Assembly: GCF_964656455.1 (NCBI RefSeq)
Contig: NC_135717.1
Span: 136,724,308-136,788,307 of the forward strand
Direction: 5' to 3'
Origin: Halichoerus grypus
Lineage: Eukaryota > Chordata > Mammalia > Carnivora > Phocidae
Length of the DNA: 64,000 bases
The notes below the pieces were generated by a model. That model ran no database searches. It was not told where the DNA came from and saw nothing but the letters and a program-made list of their open reading frames with translations. Of the stretch, positions 1 to 12,250 are shown one piece after another (position 1 is the stretch's first letter; each line of letters starts with the position of its first letter). Position numbers and translations under genes: made by a program.

Positions 1-986
1 AATGATCAATAAAACTGTAAATTCCAGGTCCTGCATTAACCTAAAAATCCATAGTGAGGGCAGGTTTTATCTGATGAAGTGAAACCTTCACAGGCCTCAT
101 CTTTAACCTCGAACGCAGTATATAAAATGCTCTTTAAATTTATATCAAAATGTCTGTACTTGACTGAAATCACAAGAATATGGATGAAAGACACTTTGTA
201 GAGTTCTGTGTGCCCACTAGGCACCCAAATGAATAAATCAATTGCAATTTAATATGTGTAGTGAGTTTAGAAGGGGTTGAACAAAGGATATGATCAAAGG
301 CTGAAAAACAAGGCCTATAAGAAAAAAAAAGTTAAAATTAAAAGGATAATTTAGCCTGGGGAAAAAAATTGAGAAGTAATTTAAGAATAGTCTTCAAAGA
401 TATGAAGTCTATTTTAGAAATGGTGGTGGCTGGTTGTTTCTTTTTTCCAACAAGAAAAGAACAGAAGGAAATAGAGCAAATGTGTTGTAAGCCATAAAAA
501 GGGAATATTTTAACTTGTAATAGTTATGAAATACTATTTTCCAGATATTTTACTAATAGAGACCAAATCTATTCCTAAGATATAAGTATGTATGCTTATA
601 TCTTACATATGTGTGTGTGTAATAATTTGCAAAAAGTTTTTAAAAATAGGTAGATTCTGAATTATTACTTGTCAATCCCTGGCTTGTAGTCTATACATTT
701 TTACTGGTTGAGTAGGTATCACAGACTTCAGAAAATAAGGGATCTTTTTGCCAGGCTCAGTCCCTTTAGTGCAGAATCTCATGACCCCATTGAAAGTGCA
801 AATCATCAGCTTCGGTCTTGAGTCAGAATAATACTACACATACCTATATGTTACTTGAATAGAAAGTCACTATTAGATTTTACACAATTAAAGATTGTTA
901 ACTAGACTAATATGAATAGCACTTATTGAGGAATGGAAATTGAGGGATAAATATTTAACTGAAAGCCCAGTCTTTTATTTTTTTTA
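1..986. other. AT-rich unique DNA, no element recognised
   Basis: I see no repeat family, exon-like segment or RNA gene here. The only pattern is a short TG run near 611-620. Open frames are short and have no coding-like context. Confidence 0.5.
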
Positions 987-1003
987 AAGCAAGATGGTTT
1001 CTT

Positions 1004-1208
1004 TTTTTTTTTTTTTAAGATTTTTTATTTATTTATTTGAGAGAGAGAGAATGAGACAGAGAGAAAGCACATGAGAAGGGAGAGGGTCAGAGGGAGAAGC
1101 AGACCCCCGACAAGCAGGGAGCCCGATGCGGGACTCGATCCAGGGACTCCAAGATCACGACCTGAGCCGAAGGCAGCGGCCCAACCAACTGAGCCACCCA
1201 GGCGCCCC
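1004..1208 (-). mobile_element. CAN-SINE (tRNA-derived), minus strand
   Basis: The poly-T at the left end is the reverse of the A-tail, followed by the AAGATTTTTTATTTATTT module and GA-rich body. The right end reads CTGAGCCACCCAGGCGCCCC, the reverse complement of the tRNA-like head. The element is flanked by a perfect 17-bp target-site duplication, AAGCAAGATGGTTTCTT, at 987-1003 and 1209-1225, so both edges are well fixed. The 68-residue open frame inside it is repeat sequence, not a gene. Confidence 0.96.
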
Positions 1209-1520
1209 AAGCAAGATGGTTTCTTATCCATAAGATAATTACATTAAAATAAAGGACTTAGCAATTGTTTAGCTTCAACATGGATGAGAACCAGGCAGAG
1301 AGATTGAACAGCCAAACACAAGCAGGAAACAACCAGCCGCAAGGGCAGAACAACTGATCATAAGGGGAAAACAACCAATCACAAGAAAAGAAAGAAAAGA
1401 GAGGATGATCCCCTGTCATTGTAAATGTAGGGACAGTTCCAAGGTGTGCAAGACTGCCAAGTAGGTAAAGATGCCCCTGTAAGCGCGTGCAGCCAAAAGA
1501 TTCTCTGAAATCTCTATCAC

Positions 1521-1755
1521 CTGTTCAAGAAAGCACATAAGAGAAAGAAGACCAACAGCATTTGTCTGTTCTCAACAGCTGATGAAGAGAGTGAATCAAA
1601 ATAAGAGACCACAGCTTCAAATGAAGCAGAACTAAAAGACGCAGGGGAATTCTGCCGAGCCAAGTAATACACTGTGTCTAGAGATGCCTGGAGGCCTGTA
1701 ATTGTCTGGAAAGTCTCCAGAGGAGCCTGTGCAGAAATGGCCAACCACACAGAGA
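1521..1755 (-). other. Exon-like open segment, unknown origin
   Basis: On the minus strand an open frame of about 77 codons (1517-1750) is bracketed by an acceptor-like AACATTTAG just outside 1755 and a donor-like CAG/GTGATA at 1521/1520. The translation has no family I recognise; it has a serine-rich middle and a hydrophobic stretch near the end. The acceptor has only a weak pyrimidine tract, and no neighbouring exon was found. The surrounding 1.27-1.97 kb contains CCAAT-like motifs and could be an old LTR element instead. Chance is a serious alternative. Confidence 0.2.
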
Positions 1756-1989
1756 CTAAATGTTACACCAACAAGGTACACAGAATGAAATGATTAAAAT
1801 GAAATCAACAAGATACGAAAATAAAATAATAAAGGACTTCCCTTGGTGTGCTTTTGCAATGTACTTTTGGACTTGTTGTGCAAAATGTTTTTATTTAAAA
1901 GACATTTCCCTTTAACTCAATGGTTCTCGGTGTCTCTTTCTTTTCCAAACTTAATTTCCTCCCTTGAGGATGGAGTAATATTTCCTTTT

Positions 1990-3225
1990 TTATCCACTTC
2001 AGAGTTTTTATGAGGATTAAATAAGATGATAATGTGAAAAATCTTTAAAAAGTATAAACGTCTAGAAATGCTGAGCACTCTGATTGTGGTTTTATTTCCA
2101 TGTATTGCAAATCACTTCTGAAGTCCATGCACTGGAGGTCTGGGATCAGCTGCCATGCTTGTTTGTTTCATATTTGAGAAAAGTTTGACAAATATCAGTC
2201 ATGTTATCCAAATTGGACTAAGAAAATGATCGGGAGACGTTCAGGTAGTGCTGAAACCGGATCATGGTAACAAGTCTTTTAATGGTGCTTAGGTTGCTAC
2301 TTACAAACCCCTCCCTGAGGGCTATCTGAGGCCAAATGGAATTCACCAAAGGAAGAACTGAAGACCTTGGCTGGGACAAGCAAGAACTAAAACAGCCCTC
2401 AAAGATTGTGGGAGGAAGAACAAAGTGACAGACTCAGGAGGCTGTTTTGGCTAGTCCTTGTCACTCCCCGCCACTCAGTTCACTGTCAAAGTCCTATAGA
2501 GTCTAATAGGCTCAGCTGGGTTTGCATGCCCACATCTTGTCTAGGGACAGACAGTGCAAGTTAATCCTCTCTCAAGGATGCAAAGAAGGAGGAAGAAGAC
2601 ATGGTAATTTGAGAGGCTTCTACTAGAAGTGAGAGAAGACAGTACTAAAACAACTTTAACAACTGTCAACTACATAACATGGACTTAGGGCTTGTCACAG
2701 GGTAAATCTGGATAAATTTGATTTCTTGCCAAAATTTCCAGGTACTGGAGAATGTTTGTAATTGATTTTAAACAAACCATGTGTTATTTCTAATAATTTC
2801 TAAGAAATTGTAATATTTAGACATATTTCTAAACGTATATAAAAACATAATGGAGGATGAAAAATACATTAACTGACACACACTTTCTTCTTTTCAGCTA
2901 TGTCACCATTAGAATTGGTTGAAAGTCTGACACTTTTCTTAAGTTAATGGAATAACATTTCTCTCCTTGTGTCTGAAAGGATTTGTCTGGGTCTCAAATG
3001 GCTAATAAACCTGTATGTTGGTTTTTACCTTTAAAATAATTGAGATAATCATTCTAATTAGGCCAAATGTACCCTTTTGCTCCTAAGTGTCCATCAAAAT
3101 ATCCAATGCAATTGTTTCCTAGCAATGCTGTCCTATTTTTAATAGTTTGTTAAAAATATCTCTCCATGTTATCTAATTGTCTCTGTAAGAAAATAGAGTT
3201 CTAAACCAACTATCTGTCTTAAAGA
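1990..3225. other. Unique DNA, no element recognised
   Basis: No repeat family or coding signal could be assigned. Around 2210-2480 base composition is less AT-rich, but all frames are broken. Confidence 0.45.
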
Positions 3226-3230
3226 CCACA

Positions 3231-3375
3231 CATTCATTCATTCATTCATTCATTCATTGCAAATACTTATCAAGCAACCCAGACATTGGGAAGATACCAA
3301 TAAACTGCCACCACTTATGAAGCTTAAAATCTCATATGGAAGAAAGATTTTCAACAAAATAAGGCCTTGAGAAAT
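3231..3375 (-). repeat. (CATT)n tract and probable L2 3' end, minus strand
   Basis: About seven CATT units at 3231-3258 lead into sequence resembling the reverse complement of the L2 3' end: the TGAATGAATG terminus, then a much-decayed ...CTGCC..AAGCTTAAAATCT region. The right edge is uncertain. Confidence 0.55.
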
Positions 3376-3464
3376 ATATAGAAGATATACTTATCTTCTT
3401 ACATCTGCCTAAGAGAATCTGGTGATGGTTGTCAAATAAGGTAGGCTGTAGTTCTATATGGTGT

Positions 3465-3745
3465 CTTTTTTTTTTCCAGCTTTATTGAAATAAAATTGAC
3501 ATATAACATTACATAACTTTAAGGTGTACAACATATGATTTGATATGTGTATATATTGCAGACTGGGATTATCACAGTGAGTTTAGATAACATCCATCGC
3601 CTCACATATTCACAATTTTTTTCCTGTGATGAAAACTTTTATGATCTACTCCCTTAGCAACTTCTAAATATACCATACAATATTGTTAGTTACAATGTTG
3701 TACATTACATCCTCAGAACATATTTATCTTATAACTGGAAGTCTC
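3465..3745 (-). mobile_element. L1M 3'-UTR fragment (L1MA/L1MB-like), minus strand
   Basis: Starts with a poly-T run, then AGCTTTATTGAAATAAAATT and GACATATAACATTACATAAC. This is the reverse complement of the familiar old L1 3' end that finishes ...TGTCAATTATATCTCAATAAAA. The match continues through the TTACATCCTCAGAACATATT and TTATCTTATAACTGGAAG blocks. Only the 3' UTR is present. Confidence 0.88.
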
Positions 3746-4049
3746 AAGTAGAAGATACTGTGGGAGTATATGGGGAATGTTAACATGATTGGAATAATTG
3801 GCAGGATAAAATGAATTCCTTCTTTCCCTTGGGTGTTTTACAAATGCAAGTACAGTGGTTAAAGTAATGCTAGCTATTGTAACAAACACATCCCCACAGC
3901 TGTGTACTTTAAGACAAGTTTAGTTCTCACTCAGTTAATGCTTGAATGTGGGTACTTTACATCAGTAGGCAACTTTTCTACACATGGTGACTCCCTGAGT
4001 TCTCTGCTTCCAGCTGAAACATGAAGATAAGTAGGGTAAAACAAAAACA

Positions 4050-4228
4050 AGAACACTGGGTGGTTGAGTCGGTTAAGCGTCTGCCGTTGGTTCAAGTCAT
4101 GATCCCCGGGTCCTGGGATCGAGTCCCCACATCAGGCTCCTTGCTCAACAGGGAGCCTGCTTCTCCCTCTGCCTGCCACTCTCTCTGGCAAATAAATAAA
4201 ATCTTTAAAAAACAAACAAAAAAACCCC
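4050..4228 (+). mobile_element. CAN-SINE, plus strand, diverged
   Basis: The head reads ACACTGGGTGGTTGAGTCGG, a decayed form of the tRNA-like A-box region. It is followed by GGGTCCTGGGATCGAGTCCC (B-box region), the CT-rich body and AAATAAATAAAATCTTTAAA. The tail runs into an AAACA/CCCCAC-rich stretch. No clear target duplication was found. The 100-residue frame over it is repeat-derived. Confidence 0.93.
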
Positions 4229-4435
4229 ACAAAAACACCCACCCCCAAAAACTCCTCTACTTAGCTGTTTGTCCTGGAAATGACATTTATGGCTTCCACT
4301 TACATTCCATTGGTGAGAAATAGTCATATTGGCCCCACATGCCACTTTTCCCAATGGCAGCTCTATTTTATGAAAACCAGACTATAACATGATTGATAGC
4401 TGTCCTGCTTCAGAAGTTAAAGCAAAAGGTAAGTA

Positions 4436-4492
4436 GGAGAGAGAGAGGGTAGGCCAGGGAGAGAGGGGAAGGAGAGAGAGAGAATAAGAAAA
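4436..4492. repeat. GA-rich low-complexity tract
   Basis: A run of GAGAGA and GGGAGA blocks with no SINE head or tail attached. Confidence 0.7.
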
Positions 4493-4699
4493 ATTAACAG
4501 GTATGGAATTTATAACGATATATGATGATATCACCAATGATTTTAACAAAAGTGATCAAGAGCAATTGACGTTTTTGCAGATTAAGAATAATAAGAAATA
4601 GAATTGGTGAGAATTAGGGACTCAAATCTCTTAATACTTTTAAAAGTATGTTATTTTGAACTTTAATTTCTCCTGAGGAAAGGTTAAAAAATATAAATC

Positions 4700-5210
4700 T
4701 ATAGATCTATTGATCTACCTATTTCAAAAACAATGTGACACGGAAAAAACTCCCACAGTTATTGAATGATGTAAACAATATTATACTAATTGTGTAAATT
4801 AAAACACAAGATATATTGTTACATCATGTTTATGGATAAATATATACTTATTTTTTTAAAGTATTTTATTTATTTGAGAAAGAGAGAGCACTAGAAGGAA
4901 ATAGCAAGCACAAGTGGGGGTCAGAGGTAAAGGGAGAAGTAGGCTCCTCACTAGCAGGGAGCCCGACACGGGGCTCCATCCCAGGACCCTGGGATCATGA
5001 CCCGAGCCAGAGGCAGATGTTTAACTGACTGAGCCACCCAGGCGCCCCATATTTAGAAAAATTATTAAAATATGTAGTGGAAAAACACATACCAAATTCT
5101 AGGCAATGGTTTTCTGGGGGGATAGAAATAATGATATAAAATTGTAGGAGTATATAAAAGAGATTCCAAATGTATCGATAATACATTATTTTGCTTATTA
5201 TAAAAAATCA
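4700..5210 (+). mobile_element. Probable L1M 3'-end remnant, plus strand, split by a SINE
   Basis: The flanks of the SINE at 4850-5048 resemble the old L1M terminal region: short AAAAACAATGTGACACGG and CAATGGTTTTCTGGGG blocks, and an AT-rich end near ACATTATTTTGCTTATTAT. The similarity is weak and judged by eye. Confidence 0.4.
4850..5048 (-). mobile_element. CAN-SINE, minus strand
   Basis: TTTTTTTAAAGTATTTTATT (reverse tail) at the left and CTGAGCCACCCAGGCGCCCC at the right. The body includes GGAGCCCGACACGGGGCTC and the CCAGGACCCTGGGATCATGA block. A target duplication is not clear. Confidence 0.95.
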
Positions 5211-5214
5211 AAAT

Positions 5215-6765
5215 AAAAGATGGGAAATGTCAAGATTTTTTCATTTGAAGTAGTGGGTACAAGGCTGTTTGTTGAAGATAGTGTTTTCTATATTAAAGAG
5301 ACCCTGTAAATTTCATTGAGTCCTTTCCTTAGAAAGCAGGTGCTTTATGCTCACATTTAGGGCAGTTTTATGCTCCTGAGGTTATATTATTTAGCAATGT
5401 TTATACTGTGATCTGAGAGCATATTGCATATTTTTTGTGAGCTAAAAAATTTTGGACCGCATTGCTGAGTATAGTTTGAGTTTGGAAAAATAGGAAAAGA
5501 ATTGTCAGCTAAGACTGTATTATAAGATTGGATTTAATATAATTACACTCTCTTCTAACCCATCTCTGAGGCCTTAGAAAGCAAAAATATTAGCTGCTCA
5601 CATGGTTCCTAGAAAGATACAGAAAAGAACAGTAGTTACTATCTAGAAAGTAACCCACAAAGATAGGAAAAGTATTTATCTGATAGTCTGTTTATTCTCT
5701 TGCCTGACAGGTCAGCTACATTACTGGGTGTCTTCAAGTTAAGAGAACAGAATGCCAACTAACTATTGTTTCTTTTCCTCCATATTATTCTATCATGGTC
5801 CATAATTCAGGAACTTTGACTTTAGGAAAGGTTAAGGAGAAAGCCTCTTTTTTCTCTCTAGTCCTCATTTGCTCTACTTAGAAATAGCAGTGACTTATTT
5901 GAATGGTAAGGTGGTATCTTAATTATAACTTTTTGAGATTAATGAAGTGAAAAATATTGTCACAAGTAATTCTGATGAAAGTGAGGATTACAGCACAAAA
6001 GGGAGAGAAAGCACAGACAAACATCATGAAAATATGAGATATCCAGTTCTGCTTCCAGAGACTGCTTGTGGTTACACAAAACGTGCTTCATTATTGGATC
6101 ACAAACCACCAAAATATGTGTGATACCTTGGTGTGCTGGAAGCCAGTCTCATTCAAGGAGAGGTCTTTTGTATCCCCTCTGTTTTTTTATCAAACCAGGC
6201 TGGAAAGGAATCAAGATAACATAACAAAACCCAGCTGTAGACCATCAGTCTGTACAGTTTTCATAAGCAATGCCTACAAGATAATACAGACTACCCCCTG
6301 TGCGTTGGACGCTGGCATGTAACTGCATTGACCAACAGTGGGTACATTTTGGGCAGGTGTGGCTGAAGGTCAGCATCATGACTTCAGGCATCCTCAGCAA
6401 TAAGTAGAAGGTAGCCAACCATCAGAAATTTGTACTTACACAGATCGGCTTTATGGTAAGTAAGTAGGTGCGGTATTGCATGGTGCAATATTAAAAACTC
6501 TTTGCTTCCTGGTGCAGTATTGAAAACTCAGGAGAACAAGAGCTCCTGCACCAGAATTTCCCCTGTCACCAGGGAGGTAAGACAGCTTGATAAAAGAGGA
6601 GTTAGTGGCAATTAGGTTTCAGACAGCATTCAAGAAGCTTCTCCAATCCTGTTATAGCCATTTTTTTATGCATATAAAAAGAATAAGATTTTTCTTTTTT
6701 ACCTCCAAGAATCAATCTCTACCCTGTTGGGAGTAATATTACTCCCACTAAGGGTGCATAGCTTT
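5215..6765. other. Unique DNA, no element recognised
   Basis: No repeat consensus or exon architecture could be assigned. The 84-codon frame at 6068-6322 has no supporting signals and no recognisable family. Confidence 0.45.
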
Positions 6766-6769
6766 ATGT

Positions 6770-7725
6770 TTGTCAAATTCATCCATATCGTTTAATGTAG
6801 TTGTTGAATGCAATATCATTTATACTAATTGTGTGAACACACCACATTTATTTTTCCATTCTATTGATGAAAATGTAAACATTTCCAACTTTTGAATATT
6901 ACATATATTCTTGTACCTTTTTTGGTAACAAATGTACACAATTCTGTTGGGAATAGTGTACTTGGATATTCACATGTTCAGCTGTAGAAGATTCTGCCAA
7001 AGAGTTTTCCAATTTACATTCCCATAAGAAGTTTCAGAGGATTTTAGTTGCTCTACATTCTCACCAACAGTTTTATATTGTCAGTATTTTAAAACATTAA
7101 TAATTTTGGTGGATATGTGGTGGTATCTACTGGGGCTTTAATTTGTATTTCTTTGATGAGTAATGGTAACAAGCATTTTTTCATACACTTATTGAATATT
7201 TGATTTTCCTCTTTTGTGAAATGAATGTATTCTGTCCATTTATCTGTTGGGTTGTCTGTCTTTATCTTATTAAAGGATCTTGTTTTAGGACTTTAGATAT
7301 TCTGGATATAAATACCTTTCCAAATATATGCAAATACCTAAATATCTTCTCCTGGTCTGTGCTTGCTTGTTTTACTCACTTTATTTGATGAACAGAAGTT
7401 CTTAATCTTAAAAACCATTATTTTATCTGTTTCTTTTCCTTTAGGTTAGCACTTTTTTTTTTTTTAAAGTGTGGGGCTTGAACTCATGACTCTGAGATCA
7501 AGACCTGAGTTGAGATCAAGAGTTGGACGCTTAACTGACTGAGCCACCCAGGCATCCCTAGGTTAGCACTTTTAATTTCTTGTTAAAAAATTACACATTT
7601 TACTGGCAAAGAATATTTTCCTATGTTTTCTTCTAAGACTTTTATGTTTTACTTATCACCTTTGTGTCTGTAACCAATCTTTCATTGCTCTTTGTGTATA
7701 GTGTAGTGTCAAGATGACTTTTTTA
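6770..7725 (-). mobile_element. Old L1M fragment (ORF2 3' part), minus strand, split by a SINE
   Basis: Read on the minus strand this is the degenerate C-terminal part of L1 ORF2. Recognisable blocks include the reverse complement of the ...CCACAATGAGATACCAC region (near 7100-7150), the AACATTTCACCAAAGAAGA region (near 7220) and the AGCCACAGACTGGGAGAAA region (near 7350). It is interrupted by a SINE at 7457-7558. All frames are broken. Confidence 0.8.
7457..7558 (-). mobile_element. Short CAN-SINE (tRNA part plus tail), minus strand
   Basis: Consists of a poly-T tail, the reverse tRNA-like part (GGGGCTTGAACTCATGACTC; CTGAGCCACCCAGGCATCCC) and no CT-rich body. It is flanked by a perfect 15-bp duplication, TAGGTTAGCACTTTT, at 7442-7456 and 7559-7573. 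Confidence 0.95.
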
Positions 7726-8450
7726 AAAAAAATATGTGCTTACAAAGTAATTTGAAAAAAATAAGCACCCCATGGGACAAATCTTTCTAAAAATAACTCA
7801 AAATCTAGATTCCACAGAAGAAAATTTTTATGATAAATCTGACAACACAAACACACAAAAAAATCACTTGAGCAAAAAATAATCATAAAGTAAGTCAAAG
7901 AACAAAACTAAATTGTAGAGGGAAATTTTGTATGAATTATTTCATTTTTTATTGTTTGTATATAATAACATCTACAAATAAATCTGAAAAATACTGATGA
8001 TCCAGTATATAATTTGTCATATTTGTTAAGACACAAACAAAGCTCCTGTAAAAAATGCCAAAACAACAACAGGTAAGAAAAGATAGCTTTAAAACTAGAT
8101 TCTTTCTTCTGTCTCATAAGATTATGTGTGTATAACAAGTCCAGGCATTTTATTGTTGCCCAGCCTCCCCCCAAAATGTAACTTCTATTCATGATCTAAA
8201 ATGACTGCTCTATCTCTTTATCTTGTATGGCTATATTGAAGCCACTAGTGTTCTCTTCCTCTAGGGAAAAAGATATAAACATTGCATAGAAATTTAGTCT
8301 TAAACACAGTAAGAAGCCAAAATTAATTTATAATAAAAAAATATAAGTTTTAACTACAAATAGATACTATTTTTTTAACATAGCATAAGGACATACATTG
8401 TGGGGAAGGGTGGAGGAAAGAAGCATTCTCCTATACCCCTGCTTTCTCTT
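7726..8450. other. AT-rich DNA, no element recognised
   Basis: Nothing assignable. The 94-codon minus frame at 7908-8192 lacks splice or polyadenylation context and resembles no family I know. Confidence 0.45.
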
Positions 8451-8454
8451 GGAA

Positions 8455-9040
8455 GAGACATAAACAGAAATACTGTCTTTGCAATTTGACAATATCTGCA
8501 AAATTTTTGAATTCACATATCCTTTTACCCAGATTTTCTATTTTTTGTTATTTAGCTTCCTTTCATTTGAGGAAAATAACAGATGTGCAAGGACATTTAG
8601 GGCAGCATTGTAAATACTACACATATATGTTTATTAACTAAGGCTGGTTCAAACCAATCATGCTTATACATGCAGTGAAACACTATGCACCATTAAGAAG
8701 AATATGACAGTTCTCTTCAAACTGATATAAAAAAGAATGCTATGCCACATAGGGATTTATTTTAAGGCAAGGCATAGAATATTAGGTATATTATAGTACC
8801 TTTCTGTGTAAAAACAATAAAATTATGAATGTGTACATGTACGTATCTCAAACAATAAACTGGAGAGAGGAATGTACAAGAAACTGGGAGCAGTGAACAT
8901 TTCTGGGAAAGGAAACAAGCCTGTATGGGGGCTAAGGAGAGAAGATTTAGTCTTAATTTAATTTTTTTATTCCTTCTGAATTTTTTAATATATGAATGTA
9001 TTACCTTTGCAAAACAAACAAACAAAAAACCAGGTTGCAC
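8455..9040 (+). mobile_element. Old L1M 3' end, plus strand
   Basis: A decayed version of the late-ORF2 and 3'-UTR module of old L1: AGATGTGCAAGGACATTTAG, GCAGCATTGTAAATACTA, CACTATGCACCATTAAGAAG, then ATGTACAAGAAACTGGGAGC and a terminal ATGAATGTATTACCTTTGCA followed by an A-rich tail of AAACAAACAAAC type. Confidence 0.72.
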
Positions 9041-9326
9041 TTAAGAGAGCTCAAAGGTAGAAAAAGCATTCATTGATGGAAAGATGTAGCCAGTTGTTAA
9101 ACTAAGTCTAGGATTTTAAATGTTATCTAAAATAGGCTTAAGTTGTTTAATGTCAACTGAAAATAATGTCATCTCAGGTTAATGGCTCTGACTGCCTTGT
9201 AAATACCAAGACAGAATCAAGGTATTTCTTTAAATGAAATCATGACTAGTATGCTTAAGGACTTTTATGTCCATTCTGAAAAGTTATAAACATGCATTTT
9301 TCCCAATAATTTAACCCATGGATTTA

Positions 9327-9494
9327 TTTCTTTTATTTTTTTTTAAGATTTATTTATATATTTTGTGGGGGTGGGAGGTGCAGAGGGAGAGAATCTTCAA
9401 CCAGACTCGCCACTGAGCACAGAGCCCAGTGCTGGGCTCGATCCCATGACTCATGAGATCATAACCTGTGCCAACTGAGCCACTCAGGCACCCC
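9327..9494 (-). mobile_element. CAN-SINE, minus strand, short body
   Basis: Poly-T and AAGATTTATTTATATATTTT at the left and CTGAGCCACTCAGGCACCCC-like end at the right. An imperfect duplication, TTAACCCATGGATTTA versus CTAATCCACAGATTTA, lies at 9311-9326 and 9494-9509, consistent with an older insertion. Confidence 0.9.
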
Positions 9495-11895
9495 TAATCC
9501 ACAGATTTAAAATGTATATGCTAATAAATTGAGCAACAAACAAGAATTTAGAAAACCTATGTTCTACTCCCTCTACACATTACTACTGGTTTACTCTGTG
9601 ACTTTGAACACCTAATGTAGTATTTTTCAAGTTTCACTTTTTAATACATAAATTTGGACATATACTGACTGTACTTTGCATCTGTTAAAGTCAAAATAGT
9701 GAATAAGAAAAAATTCTAAGTGATAAAATCATGACCTGAAGTGTTCCCAAGGGTGATATCAAATGTTTAATCACCAAAATACCATGATCTTAGTTTACTG
9801 GGTAGTACTCCAGCCCCAATGTGGCTTGAAATTAGGAATGTCCTTTCATTTCAGCATTACCTTGATTCCAAAACCAGACAAAGACCCACTAAAATGGAGA
9901 ATTAGAGGTCAACATTCCTGATGAAAAAGGATGCAAAAAATTCTCAACAAGACACCAGCAAATCACGTGTAATAGTTAAAAGTATTATTCACCATGATCA
10001 AGCGGATTTTATTCCTGGGCTGCAAGGGTGGTTCAATATTCACAAATCAATCAATGTGATACACCACATTCATAAAAGATAAGAACCATATGATCCTCTC
10101 AATAGATGCAAAAAGACCTTTGACAAAATTCAACAACCATTCTTGGTAAAAACCCTCAACAAAGTAAGGATAGAGGAAACACTTATTATTACCATAATAA
10201 AGGCCATATATGAAAGATCCATTGCTAATATCATCCTCAGTGGGGAAAAACTAAGAGCTTTTCCTCTAAGGTCAGGAACAAGACAGGGATGTTCACTCTC
10301 ACCATTGTTATTTAACATAGTACTGGAAGTTCTAGCCCCAGCAATCAGACAACAAAAACAAATAAAAGGCATCCAAACTGGCAAGGAAGAAGTCAAACTT
10401 TCTCTATTAACAGACAGACAACAAGGTACTCTATGTAGAAAACCTAAAGGGCTCCACCAAAAAATTGCTAGAACTGACACAAATTCAGCAAAGTTGCAGA
10501 ATATAAAATCAACATACAGAAATCTGTTGTATTTCTATATACCAATAATGAAGTAGCAGGAAAAAAAAATATCAAGGAATAGATCCCATTTGCAATTGTA
10601 CCAAAAACCATAGGATACCTAGGAATAGCCCTAACCAAAGAGGTAAAGATCTGTACTCTGAAAACTATAGAACACTTATGAAAGAAATTGAAGATGACAC
10701 AAAGAAATGGAAAAATATTCCATGCTCATGGATTGGAAGAACAAATATTGTTAAAATGTCTAAACTACCCAAAGCAATCTCCACATTTAATGCAATCCCT
10801 ATCAAAATACCACCAGTATTTTTCACAGAGCTAGAACAAACTATTCTAAAATTTGTCTGGAACCACAAAAGATCCTGAATAGCCAAAGTGATCTTGGAAA
10901 AAGAAAACCAAGCTGGAGGCATCACAATTCTGGACCTCAAGCTATATTACAAAGCTGTAGTCATCAAGACAGTATGGTACTGCCCCAAAAACAGACACAT
11001 AGATCAATGGAACAGAATAGAAAACCCAGAAATGGACCCACAGTTATATGGTCAACTAATCTTCAACAAAGCAGGAAAGAATATCCAATGGAAAAAAGTC
11101 TCTTCAACAAACAGTATTAGGAAAACTGGAAAGCTACATGCAAAAGAATGAAATTGGACCACTTTCTTACACCATACACAAAAATAAATTCAAAACAGAT
11201 GAAAGACCTAAGTGTGAGACAGGAAACCATCAAAATCCTGGAGGAGAATACAGGCAGCAATCTCTTGGACATTGGCAGTAATTTCTTTCTAGACACATGA
11301 CTGGTGGCAAGGGAAACAAAAGCAAAAATGAACTATTGGGATTTTATCAAGTTAAGAAGCTTCTGCACCATGAAGGAAACAATCAACAAAAATAAAAGGC
11401 AACCTCCTGAATAGGAGACGATATTTGCAAATAACATATCTGATGAATGGTTAGTATCCAAAATCTATAAGGGAACTTATCAAACTCAACCCCCTGAAAA
11501 CAAATAATCCAGTTAAGAAATGGGCGGAAGACATGAACAGACATTTTCCAAAGAAGATATCCAGATGGCTAACAGACACATGAAAGATACTCAACATCAC
11601 TCATCATCAGGGAAATACCAATCAAAACCACAATGAGATATCACCTCACACCTGTCAGAATGGCTAAAATTAACAACACATGAAACAACAGATATTGATG
11701 AGGATGCAGAGAAAGGGGAAACCCTTGCTCTGTTGGTGGGAATGCAAACTGGTGCAGCCACTTTGGAGAACAACATGGAGGCGCCTCAGAAAGTTAAAAA
11801 TAGAACTACCCTATAACCCAGAAATTGCACTACTAGGTATTTACCCAAAAGATACAAACATACTGATTCAAAGTGGCACATGCACCCCAATGTTT

Positions 11896-12105
11896 TTTTT
11901 TTTTTTTTTTTTAAAGATTTTATTTATTTATTTGAGAGAGAGAGAGAATGAGAGAGAGAGAGCACATGAGAGGGGTTATGGTCAGAGGGAGAAGCAGACT
12001 CCCTGCCGAACAGGGAGCCTGATGCGGGACTCGATCCAGGGACTCCAGGATCATGACCTGAGCCGAAGGCAGTTGCTTAACCAACTGAGCCACCCAGGCG
12101 CCCAT
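11896..12105 (-). mobile_element. CAN-SINE, minus strand, nested in L1
   Basis: An 18-20-nt poly-T, AAAGATTTTATTTATTTATT and a GA-rich body lead to the reverse head CTGAGCCACCCAGGCGCC. A perfect 13-bp duplication of L1 sequence, CACCCCAATGTTT, lies at 11883-11895 and 12106-12118. This SINE is therefore younger than the L1. Confidence 0.97.
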
Positions 12106-12216
12106 CACCCCAATGTTTATAGCAGCATTATCAACAATAGCCAAATTGTGGAAAGAGCCCAAACAATGTCCATTGACTGATGAATGGATAAAGAAGTGGT
12201 ACATATATATACCACT

Positions 12217-12248
<32 letters not shown>

Positions 12249-12250
12249 AT
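12217..12250. repeat. (CT)n(TA)n compound microsatellite inside the L1
   Basis: About eight CT units pass directly into about seven TA units where the L1 consensus has a short ATATAT stretch. This looks like post-insertion expansion. Confidence 0.85.

Noticed and set aside
1025..1231. Frames over SINEs (also 4021-4323, 11920-12318, 18352-18591, 30855-31127, 42673-42858, 56688-56900)
   Set aside because: They translate SINE sequence and its microsatellite tails.
3231..3258. Regular CATT units as a possible CRISPR-like array
   Set aside because: Simple tetranucleotide repeat without spacers, in a mammalian L2 end.
10143..11151. Open RT-like pieces as a possible active L1 enzyme
   Set aside because: Catalytic box lost, several frameshifts, an in-frame stop and a SINE insertion; a pseudogene.
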